Shown here one piece after another: positions 34,000-42,141 of a stretch of 64,000 bases of DNA. Location: assembly GCA_937944405.1 (NCBI GenBank), contig CALDYR010000003.1:1-64000 (forward strand). The letters run 5' to 3'. Within the stretch, counting starts at the first letter, position 1, and each line of letters starts with the position of its first letter. Below the pieces are notes generated by a model that saw only the letters and a list, made by a program, of their open reading frames with translations, had not been told where the DNA came from and did no database searches. The position numbers were made by a program, and so were the translations under genes. The DNA comes from an uncultured Pirellulaceae bacterium. Lineage in GTDB: Bacteria; Planctomycetota; Planctomycetia; Pirellulales; Pirellulaceae.

Positions 34000-35334
34000 C
34001 TACGCCGCAGAAGAGGTGAAATCGTGGTTTCTTAGCCCATGGGCGGTAGGGTGTGGCTTCAGCAACGCGATGATGCCGGCGACGGTACGATCAGCAGCTC
34101 CCGAATTTTGGGCGACTACTTTCTGAGCTCTGGTTCCCATCGATTGGGCCAGGTGCGGCATTTCGATTGCCCACTTGATAAACGTTTCGATCTGATGCCC
34201 GTTGTGGACGACTTCTGCGGCATCGTTTTCGATCAACGAGGACACGGTACTTTTGAAGTTCGATGTGCTGGGGCCAAAACAAACCGGCACGCCAAATCCA
34301 GCCGGTTCGATCATGCTCTGTCCGCCGCGGGATCCCATGCTGCCACCGACGAAGCCGGCGTCGGCTAATCCCCACCACGCGCTCAGTTCGCCGATGACAT
34401 CGATAATGACAATCGACTGTCGTTCCGACGCCTTTTCCAAGGACGATCTTCGCAAGAACGGCAGACCACGATCTTGCAATTCGCGGCACAACTGTGGCAC
34501 GCGCGCTGGATGCCGTGGGACAAGAATCAGACGAAGGTCGGGATGTGCATCGCTGAGCCTTTCGAAGGCGGAAATCAACAGAAGGTCTTCTTCCAATTGC
34601 GTGCTGCCACCGACAAACACGAAATCGTTTTGTGTGATCTGGGTTGCTGTGGTGGACTGTTGTAGTTTCACGGTGGCTGGATTCTTCCGATCGGTTTGCA
34701 CGCCGTCAAATTTTACGCTGCCGGTGACGGTCACGTTTTTTAACTTACATCCATTGTCAACAAACCGTTGAGCATAGTCGCTTGACTGCGCTCCGACCCA
34801 AGTGATCTTTTGAAAGATCGGCCGGAATAAGAAGCCAAACTTTTGGTAACCGCGTGAACTTTTTTCGCTCAAACGCCCATTGATCACACTGACGGGAATC
34901 GAATGAGAAGTGGTTAAGCGAATCAAATTTGGCCACAGTTCTAATTCGGCCAAGATCAATTGATTGGGACGCAGTCGCCGAATGGTTCGTTTAACGGCCC
35001 AAGAGAAATCTGCCGGGCAATAGAAGGTAATGTGATTTGGGAAGACATCGGCGGATAGCTTGCGTCCGGTTTCGGTCGTCGAAGAGATCGCGATCTCGAA
35101 TTCAGGATGTTGTTGGCAAATCCGCTCGATGACGGGTTTGAGCAGATTCACTTCGCCGACACTGACGGCGTGGAACCACAAGCATTGTTGTGTTGAATTC
35201 CGTTTTGGCGCATTGCCGAGCAGTTTCTGAGACCACCCGCGACGGTTCTTTTTCTGGACAACGATTCTCCATAACAGCCATGGCGAAAACACCACCATCA
35301 CTGAAAGATAAACCAAATTCAACAGAATACTCAT
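34000..35334 (-). CDS. waaA: 3-deoxy-D-manno-octulosonic-acid (Kdo) transferase
   Basis: 444 residues. An N-terminal membrane helix ('ILLNLVYLSVMVVFSPWLLW') anchors a GT-B glycosyltransferase. Landmarks are 'LWFHAVSVGEVNLLKP' containing the catalytic glutamate, 'FYCPADFSWAVKRTIRRLRP', 'LILAELELWPNLI', 'INGRLSEKSSRGYQKFGFL', here 'INGRLSEKS', 'VFVGGSTQLEED' and 'GFVGGSMGSRGGQSMIEPA', here 'GGQSMIEPA'. WaaA adds Kdo to lipid A at the inner membrane, so the cell makes an LPS-type outer membrane. I used the ATG at 35334 as the start; a TTG at 35400 would add 22 residues. It follows secA by 80 bp and may be read through from it. Confidence 0.95.
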   Translation of the reverse strand: MSILLNLVYLSVMVVFSPWLLWRIVVQKKNRRGWSQKLLGNAPKRNSTQQCLWFHAVSVGEVNLLKPVIERICQQHPEFEIAISSTTETGRKLSADVFPNHITFYCPADFSWAVKRTIRRLRPNQLILAELELWPNLIRLTTSHSIPVSVINGRLSEKSSRGYQKFGFLFRPIFQKITWVGAQSSDYAQRFVDNGCKLKNVTVTGSVKFDGVQTDRKNPATVKLQQSTTATQITQNDFVFVGGSTQLEEDLLLISAFERLSDAHPDLRLILVPRHPARVPQLCRELQDRGLPFLRRSSLEKASERQSIVIIDVIGELSAWWGLADAGFVGGSMGSRGGQSMIEPAGFGVPVCFGPSTSNFKSTVSSLIENDAAEVVHNGHQIETFIKWAIEMPHLAQSMGTRAQKVVAQNSGAADRTVAGIIALLKPHPTAHGLRNHDFTSSAA

Positions 35335-35414
35335 GGGATCCTTCCCAAAATGTCGTCCGTAGGGAATGAGTAACGCGTCTCTGCGGTGGCTTTTACTCAA
35401 GCTTCGTGCGATGG

Positions 35415-38400
35415 CTATTTTCTCATACAGCAGGATTTAAATTTCTTACCGCTACCGCAACTGCAAGGGTCGTTACGGCCAAGCTTGGGGCCGACGTTGC
35501 GTAACGACTTCATTGGTTGTTTTTCGCCGCCACCGGAATTGCTGATCGCTTCTTGCTGTTGTTGCCGCATCTCGGACACGGGTTCCTGCTTTGTTTCGTA
35601 GGCTTCGTGTCTGGCCGAAGTCTCGTTCAACGTGTGGCTGATGAAGTCCTCGTTCAATTGCTCAACACGGAACACTAAATCGGTGACTCTTTCGCCTATC
35701 GACGACCACAGAACATCGAACATTTGCATCCCCTGACGCTTGTATTCGACTTTGGGGTCCAGTTGAGCCATTCCGACTTGTCCGACCGCGGAACGCAGGT
35801 AATCCATCGCCAGCAAATGATCTTTCCACGCACTGTCGACGATTTCCAGCAACACCATGCGCTCCATACGTCGGAATTCTGGGTGGTAGTGATCTTCGAT
35901 GATCGCTTCTAAACGTTGTTCCAATTGTTCTTGGTCCATCTTTTCATAGCGTTCTACGTCAAGATCGTAGTCGATGGATTCTTTAAACCATTGGGTTAAC
36001 GATGTCGCGACACCGTTGGCGTTTTTCAGCGGCACTTCGCCGTTGGCAGACATTGTCTCTAATTGTTTCTGCAAAGATGCGATGGAACGCTGGGCTTCCT
36101 TTTGACGTTGTTGGCTTTTACCCAGCAGCATCTGGTGGATGTCTTGTCCGGATTTATCGACCAAATCGTCTACTGTGATTTCGCTGTTGAAGCGGCGACT
36201 GGCCCAATTGACCAATCCGTCGGCATCGAGTTTCGCGTTGCTGTTGGCAGTCGCAGTCTGCGAAAATTTGTAGAACCCTGCCATCACGGGGTAAGCGGCT
36301 TCTTTTTCGATATAGTTTGCGATCGCCTTTTCAGAGAAGTGTTGTTTCACTTCGTCTGCCGATCGGTCCCTGATGGAATCTAGTTCGACTTCGATACCGA
36401 ATTTTGCTTCCGCCCAACTACAGGCCGATTTCAAGTTGTAATCAGGGTCGAGCATCGCATCGGCGCCCTCGATCTTGACCGCGTTGACAGCCGCCCGCGC
36501 TTTTTCGATCAGCACTTCGTCCAGCCGCGACCGGCCTTCTTTGCGAAGATCGTGTTCGTTGATTTTCACGCCCCAGCGGGACTTCATGAAGCCGGAAAGA
36601 CTGCTCCAGTTCCATTCCGATTCGTCTTCGGACAACGGCAGGTCTTGTTCAATTTGGCCAAGAATATCAGTTTCGGTCTGACGGATGGCTTCGTCTTTGG
36701 CAATCTTAATCGCTTCGGCGGGCTGGACGTTGCGGAATGATCTGGGCTCCAGATAGTCGACCGATAGCTGCTGAGCGGCATATTTTGAAAACGATTCGCG
36801 GCCAAAACCATCGTCTAAAAACGTATCAAGGGTCCGGTCAATTTGGTCCTCGATCATGTCCTGAACGATTTCGCGGCAACTGACACCATCAAGAATACGC
36901 TGGCGGAAGCGATAGACGCGTTTGCGTTGTTCGTCCATCACTTCGTCGTATTCCAGCAGGCTTTTGCGTTGTTCGAAGTTGAATTCTTCGCGTTTCTTTT
37001 GTGCCCCATCGATTCGGCGTGAAACCATCGAACTTTCCAATGGCTCGGGGCCTTTAAATCCTCCCATCTCCAGCATCCGTTTGACAAACGGGCCGGCAAA
37101 GATTCGCATAAGGTCGTCGTCCAGAGAAAGGTAGAATTTGCTGCTGCCGGGATCGCCTTGACGGCCACAGCGCCCACGCAGTTGCAAATCAATACGTCGA
37201 GCATCATGGCGTTCGGTGCCGATCACGTGCAGACCGCCACGGGTTTTTACCTTTTCGCCCATTTCGGACATTTTGTGTTCGGCGTCAATGGAGGCAACCA
37301 GTTCTTCCCACTCGTCTTGGGGGACATCCAGACGGGTGGCGTATTTATCCTGCAACCGGGCCCAGGCCATCGTTTCGGGGTTGCCCCCCATGATGATATC
37401 GGTACCGCGACCAGCCATGTTGGTCGCGATGGTGACCGCATCAAAGCGACCGGCTTGGGCGACGATTTCGGCTTCACGTTTGTGGTGTTTGGCGTTGAGG
37501 ACTTCGTGTTTGACGCCGCGTTTGGTCAGCAGATTGGAAAGTTTTTCGCTTTTTTCAATCGAAACGGTACCAATTAGAATGGGCCGACCTGGCAATTGCA
37601 CGCGGGCCACCTTAGCCCGCGCGACGACGTGTTCTTCGTTATCGTATCGATCTTGAATGCAGATTTCGTCATCGTTTTCTTTGAGGATCTTGCCGGCGTA
37701 AAATTCGCCAGTGGTCAAAAACACCATGTCGTGTTTGTGATAATTTTCGACTTCATCGGCGACCGCGTCCCACTTGTATTCTTCTTTGCAGTAAATCAGA
37801 TCGGACGCTTCGTCGCGCTGTAGCGGACGATTGGTCGGAATTGCGATCACATCCAACCCGTAGATCTTGTTGAATTCTTCGGCTTCGGTCATCGCGGTAC
37901 CGGTCATGCCGCAAATCTTGTCGTACAGTTTGAAGTAATTCTGCAACGTGATCGTGGCTAAGGTTTGCGTTTCCTTTTTGATCTTCACGCCTTCTTTGGC
38001 TTCGACGGCCTGATGCAAGCCATCGCTCCATTGACGTCCGTCCATCAAACGGCCGGTGAATTCATCGACGATGACGATTTGGCCATCCTTAACGACGTAG
38101 TTGACGTCTGCAATGTATAGTCCGTGGGCCTTGAGTGCGTTGTCAATTAAGTGCGGCCAATCCATGTTGCCCGCAGTGTAGAAGCTTTCGACCCCGGCCA
38201 TCTTTTCTGCGGTGCGGATACCTTCATCGGTCAGTGTCGCGGTGTGGTCTTTTTCGTTGACTTGGTAGTGGACGCCACGTTCAAGCGACCGAGCGATACG
38301 ATCGGCTTCGGCGTACTTCGAAGGATTTTGGTGGGCCGGTCCAGAGATGATCAGCGGCGTCCGCGCTTCGTCGATCAGAATGTTGTCGACTTCGTCGACG

Positions 38401-39107
38401 ATGGCGAACGCGAGCGGTCCTTGGGCCTGTTGTGCATGCTTGGGAAAACGGTCGTCGTCCCGTGCCGCCGGACGCATGTTGTCGCGCAGGTAGTCGAACC
38501 CAAATTCATTGTTGGTGCCATAGGTAATGTCACAAGCGTAAGCTTTTTGACGGTCCGCCGGCGGCATGTCGGATTGAATGTTGCCTACCGTCAGCCCCAG
38601 CCCCATGTATAGCGGGGCCATCCACTCCATGTCACGACGCGCAAGATAGTCGTTAACGGTGATCACGTGAACGCCTCGGCCTTCAAGTGCGTTTAAGTAA
38701 GTCGGCAGCGTCGCGACCAGTGTTTTACCTTCACCGGTGACCATTTCGGCAACGTTGCCCCCATGCAGCACCATGCCGCCGATCATTTGAACGTCGTAAT
38801 GACGCATTTGTAAAAAACGTTTGCCGCCTTCGCGACAGACGGCAAAGGCTTCAGTCAAAAGGTCGTCGGTGGTTTCGCCATTTGTCAACCGTTGCTGAAA
38901 CAGTTGGGTCTGGTTGGCTAATTCCTCGTTCGACATCCCTTGGTACCGCGATTCAAGCTGATTGATCGCGTCGACCCGTGCCTGGTACTTTTTGATGTGC
39001 CGCGCATTGGAGGAACCGAACAGTGAGGTCACCGTCCGCTCAAAACCGCTGAGAAAACCGTTGCTGACGTTGGCGATGTTATCCCAAGCTTTTTCCAAAA
39101 TTTCCAT
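35415..39107 (-). CDS. secA: Preprotein translocase ATPase SecA, enlarged form
   Basis: 1,230 residues against about 900 for E. coli. The motor is intact: 'MRHYDVQMIGGMVLHGGNVAEMVTGEGKTL', with Walker A 'TGEGKT', DEAD-type 'VDEVDNILIDEAR' (DEVD), the preprotein cross-linking region, 'NMAGRGTDI' and 'GLHVIGTERHDARRIDLQLRGRCGRQGDPGSS', here 'LRGRCGRQGDPGSS'. The zinc tail 'CSCGSGKKFKSCC' ends the protein for SecB/membrane contact. The extra length falls in the C-terminal helical region (about residues 829-1076), where four diverged units of about 45 residues follow each other. The unit resembles the short helical segment that other SecA proteins carry once. The ATG at 39107 is the start. Confidence 0.97.
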   Translation of the reverse strand: MEILEKAWDNIANVSNGFLSGFERTVTSLFGSSNARHIKKYQARVDAINQLESRYQGMSNEELANQTQLFQQRLTNGETTDDLLTEAFAVCREGGKRFLQMRHYDVQMIGGMVLHGGNVAEMVTGEGKTLVATLPTYLNALEGRGVHVITVNDYLARRDMEWMAPLYMGLGLTVGNIQSDMPPADRQKAYACDITYGTNNEFGFDYLRDNMRPAARDDDRFPKHAQQAQGPLAFAIVDEVDNILIDEARTPLIISGPAHQNPSKYAEADRIARSLERGVHYQVNEKDHTATLTDEGIRTAEKMAGVESFYTAGNMDWPHLIDNALKAHGLYIADVNYVVKDGQIVIVDEFTGRLMDGRQWSDGLHQAVEAKEGVKIKKETQTLATITLQNYFKLYDKICGMTGTAMTEAEEFNKIYGLDVIAIPTNRPLQRDEASDLIYCKEEYKWDAVADEVENYHKHDMVFLTTGEFYAGKILKENDDEICIQDRYDNEEHVVARAKVARVQLPGRPILIGTVSIEKSEKLSNLLTKRGVKHEVLNAKHHKREAEIVAQAGRFDAVTIATNMAGRGTDIIMGGNPETMAWARLQDKYATRLDVPQDEWEELVASIDAEHKMSEMGEKVKTRGGLHVIGTERHDARRIDLQLRGRCGRQGDPGSSKFYLSLDDDLMRIFAGPFVKRMLEMGGFKGPEPLESSMVSRRIDGAQKKREEFNFEQRKSLLEYDEVMDEQRKRVYRFRQRILDGVSCREIVQDMIEDQIDRTLDTFLDDGFGRESFSKYAAQQLSVDYLEPRSFRNVQPAEAIKIAKDEAIRQTETDILGQIEQDLPLSEDESEWNWSSLSGFMKSRWGVKINEHDLRKEGRSRLDEVLIEKARAAVNAVKIEGADAMLDPDYNLKSACSWAEAKFGIEVELDSIRDRSADEVKQHFSEKAIANYIEKEAAYPVMAGFYKFSQTATANSNAKLDADGLVNWASRRFNSEITVDDLVDKSGQDIHQMLLGKSQQRQKEAQRSIASLQKQLETMSANGEVPLKNANGVATSLTQWFKESIDYDLDVERYEKMDQEQLEQRLEAIIEDHYHPEFRRMERMVLLEIVDSAWKDHLLAMDYLRSAVGQVGMAQLDPKVEYKRQGMQMFDVLWSSIGERVTDLVFRVEQLNEDFISHTLNETSARHEAYETKQEPVSEMRQQQQEAISNSGGGEKQPMKSLRNVGPKLGRNDPCSCGSGKKFKSCCMRK

Positions 39108-39511
39108 GTTGTGTTCCGGTTTGGTGGTTCCGGTTGCTTTATGTACGAGGCGAATTGTCAGAGGGCGAAAATGCCGACGAAAAGTAACGCTTGCGGGGCC
39201 GCCGCAAACGCGGAGTTTATCAATTTAGGTAAATCGGGTTCCGACAACAGATTATAGTGATTTTCACCCCCGGTCAACGGAGATCACCGCTTCCCGTTGG
39301 GCGTCTGGAAAAGGATTTTTTCCGTGTTTTCAAAGGATTTGACCGATTTTGGCAGTCAGAAACGCTCAGCCCCCTACCATACGCAATTTACGTGCCTTAA
39401 ATAACGCGACTCAAACGCAACGTCCGGTAGGAAGGCAACTGGTGAACAATTAAGATTCACCTTTGTGTGCGCTTAAATCTCCACCAACTCCCTTCTTTTT
39501 AATAACTTGCT
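39108..39511. other. Divergent intergenic region, nothing recognised
   Basis: 404 bp between secA and the MBL hydrolase gene. It must hold two promoters. I find no repeat copy, hairpin or ORF. Confidence 0.5.
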
Positions 39512-40321
39512 GTGAAAAAAGATCCGCTGACCAAAGACATCACTGGCAAAATGATCCTGCTGGGAACGGGGACCTCGGTGGGGGTGCCGGCGATGGGGTG
39601 CCGCTGCACGGTTTGTACAAGCGCCGATCCTAAAAACTATCGTACGCGCTGTAGCGTTATCATGGGGTTGCCTCAAGGGAATTTGTTGATCGATACCGCT
39701 CCGGATCTGCGACAACAATTACTGCGGGAGGAAATTGGCATCGTGCACAGCGTCGCCTACACCCACGAACACAGCGACCACGTGATGGGGTTTGACGATC
39801 TGCGGCTGTTCCAGTTTTATCTTGGGCATCCGGTGCCCATCTTCTGCACTTCGGTCGTCCAACATCGTCTGGAGAAGGCCTTTGATTATGCGTTCTCCGG
39901 TAAGATCACCACCCATCCTGGAGCCACGCCGTCGGTCGACATTCATTTGATTGAGCCTTCCACCCCCTTTAATGTTCTGGGGGGGACGCTGACCCCGGTG
40001 CCGTTGCAGCACGGGCCCAATTTCGAAGTGCTTGGCTTTCGGGTGGGAAACGTGGCGTACTGTACCGACGTTAGCCATATCCCTCCAACCAGTATGGATT
40101 TGCTAACAGGGTTGGACGTGCTGGTGTTGGACGCGCTGCGCCCCGACCCTCACGTGACGCACTTCAACATCGAACAGGCGTTGGAGATCGTCGAAAAGTT
40201 ACACCCCAAGCAAACGTATTTTACGCATTGTTCGTGCAGTATGAATTACAAAACGGTAGACCCAATGCTGCCCGAGGGCGTGATTGTCGGTTGGGATGGA
40301 CTTCAAATCGATTTGACATAG
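39512..40321 (+). CDS. MBL-fold hydrolase, PhnP/YycJ-like
   Basis: 269 residues. Metallo-beta-lactamase fold with the two-metal site HxHxDH in 'YTHEHSDHVMGFDDLR', and later histidines in 'HGPNFEVLGFR' and 'THFNIEQALE'. The N-terminal 'MILLGTGTSVGVPAMGCRCTVC' element (glycine-rich start and a Cys-x-Cys-x2-Cys zinc knuckle) is typical of the PhnP-type phosphoribosyl cyclic phosphodiesterase branch. No phn genes lie near, so a cyclic phosphate or nucleic-acid substrate is possible. The GTG at 39512 gives 13 extra residues before the core; an ATG at 39551 is equally plausible. Confidence 0.88.
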   Translation: MKKDPLTKDITGKMILLGTGTSVGVPAMGCRCTVCTSADPKNYRTRCSVIMGLPQGNLLIDTAPDLRQQLLREEIGIVHSVAYTHEHSDHVMGFDDLRLFQFYLGHPVPIFCTSVVQHRLEKAFDYAFSGKITTHPGATPSVDIHLIEPSTPFNVLGGTLTPVPLQHGPNFEVLGFRVGNVAYCTDVSHIPPTSMDLLTGLDVLVLDALRPDPHVTHFNIEQALEIVEKLHPKQTYFTHCSCSMNYKTVDPMLPEGVIVGWDGLQIDLT

Positions 40322-40536
40322 TCGACTCGCATTCAGCACCAATTACGACCATGTTCAACGAATCAACGCCGTGAAAATCTACGTCGTGTGCGGAAGCGGT
40401 CGATGGCGCCGCGCGCGGCAACGGTGCGAAGGGGGGCGGTGTTCACTTAATTTCGCCGCTGGATTGTATTGGCACGTGCTACTTCTACGTAAAAATGTAA
40501 GCAAACCAATGGGGCGATAAATGGGGCGATAAGAGG

Positions 40537-42063
40537 TCACTTTTGCTTGCGTTTCTTCTTCTTCTTCTTTTTACCTTCGAACCAAGCCTTTACCATGTCG
40601 ACGCTTTGGATGTGCGTCGTCGGTTCCCCTTGGAAACAATGATTCACTAAATCCTCATCAGCCAAAGCGTCGATAGAATACGCGACGCCGTGGCAGTGAT
40701 TACAAACGGAACGGATCATTTTTTCATTTGGTCGTAAGTTCTCGTTTTGATCGTGTTGCACAAAAATGTTTCCATCTTCGTCTTCCAGCGTCGGCATATG
40801 GCACGTTGCACAGGACACCCCGGTTCCCGGTTGGCCTTCCCCGGCGAGTTCCCGTTTCCATAGTTCGTAGTGCGTGGAAGCCTGATACGCCAACGAATGA
40901 CGATCGTTGTGGCAGCTCAGACAGGCTTCGACCGCTGCCAAACGGGTGTCGAAACGGTGTCCGGAATGACAGGACGCGCAATCAAGTGACTCATGAGCGC
41001 GACCTGATTTCATGGGCTGTCGAGCCAGACGGGGCGTCATCGGAGAGATTTGCAACGCCAACCGCATCCCGTGCTTACCTGCTGTGAATCCCGCCAGTTC
41101 GCGCTGGTGGCACTTGCCACAAGTCTGGTGGTCAACCCTATCGCTCCATTTTCCGGTGACTGCTGACGCTTCTGAAACGCCGGAAACGTCATCGGCCGAA
41201 GCCAAGGAATTGGCAACGTGACAATCGGAGCAGTTTACTTGCGACGCTGCGTGGGCAGTCGAGGCCCAGTCTTCCAGTACCGCGTCAGACCAATCGATGG
41301 ACTTGTCGGCATTCATATCAGCAACGGTCAGTGGGGAAACCAACGCGGTGTCTTGTCCGGCACGGTGCTCCTTGACCGGAACACGTGGGTGATGGTTTTG
41401 TGCCCGGTGCGCGATCTGTTGACGCTCCAGCATTGCAGGTTGGTCACTGTGCTTCCAAAGAAAATTTTCATAAAGGGCGCGATTGTCGTGATAGTTGTGA
41501 CACCCAGCGGTGGCACAACTATCAAAGGAGAAATCTTTGTGACTGGGGCGCTGAGACATTACGTCTTGGTGGCAGTGGTAACAATAGTCGGTCGGTAAGG
41601 ACAAACCCATAAGGTCGGTGCGCTGCGGAACATGTTCGCGGTGACACGTGATACATTTTTGAGCGTCCAGTAGCTTTAACCGATCAGCATTGGTTGGGTC
41701 GTTGAATTTTTTGGCCGGATGAGTGTCTTTAGCAATGTTTAATTGTTCTTGGTGACAGCTTAAACACGCGTCTTGTTTAACACCCATCAGAGGTGTGTGA
41801 CAGGCATTGCACGCCAGTTCGATTTGATAGTGGCCATGCGTGGTCTGCCCAGGCAAAAGCAGCGTTTTCACCGACGCAAAAAGCGGTACATTGCGTCCAG
41901 AGATATGATCAGTGAACAGGACAAATACAAACACGACGATCAATGCCAATGTCATTGCCAGCCAGCAAAAGATCTGAATCGCAAACCATGAACGGCAAAA
42001 GCCCCAAAATTTCACTGTGAAGGGCTGTTTTTCACTTGAATTGTCTTCCGCTATGTTTTTCAA
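40537..42063 (-). CDS. Membrane-anchored multihaem cytochrome c
   Basis: 508 residues. One N-terminal membrane helix (about 23-50), then ten CxxCH sites (CNACH, CLSCH, CITCH, CYHCH, CSDCH, CGKCH, CASCH, CLSCH, CATCH, CNHCH) and one CX4CH ('CATAGCH'), so up to eleven c haems. The half from 'CGKCHQRELAGFTAGKH' to 'CATCHMPTLEDEDG' matches the fold of octahaem hydroxylamine-oxidoreductase-like cytochromes, including 'STHYELW' and 'GVSCATCHMP'. A polylysine tail (KKKKKKRK) ends the protein. It is last in a four-gene operon with a NirB-like reductase and a globin. The likely role is periplasmic electron transfer or nitrogen-oxide chemistry; no active-site CxxCK or tyrosine crosslink is seen. Confidence 0.87.
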   Translation of the reverse strand: MKNIAEDNSSEKQPFTVKFWGFCRSWFAIQIFCWLAMTLALIVVFVFVLFTDHISGRNVPLFASVKTLLLPGQTTHGHYQIELACNACHTPLMGVKQDACLSCHQEQLNIAKDTHPAKKFNDPTNADRLKLLDAQKCITCHREHVPQRTDLMGLSLPTDYCYHCHQDVMSQRPSHKDFSFDSCATAGCHNYHDNRALYENFLWKHSDQPAMLERQQIAHRAQNHHPRVPVKEHRAGQDTALVSPLTVADMNADKSIDWSDAVLEDWASTAHAASQVNCSDCHVANSLASADDVSGVSEASAVTGKWSDRVDHQTCGKCHQRELAGFTAGKHGMRLALQISPMTPRLARQPMKSGRAHESLDCASCHSGHRFDTRLAAVEACLSCHNDRHSLAYQASTHYELWKRELAGEGQPGTGVSCATCHMPTLEDEDGNIFVQHDQNENLRPNEKMIRSVCNHCHGVAYSIDALADEDLVNHCFQGEPTTHIQSVDMVKAWFEGKKKKKKKRKQK

Positions 42064-42141
42064 ACGAAAATCTCATTAGTGTTCTGATCGCCAGTAACAG
42101 GCTAAAGTACCTGCGTGCTGTTGCCATATTGGTCTGGCGAC

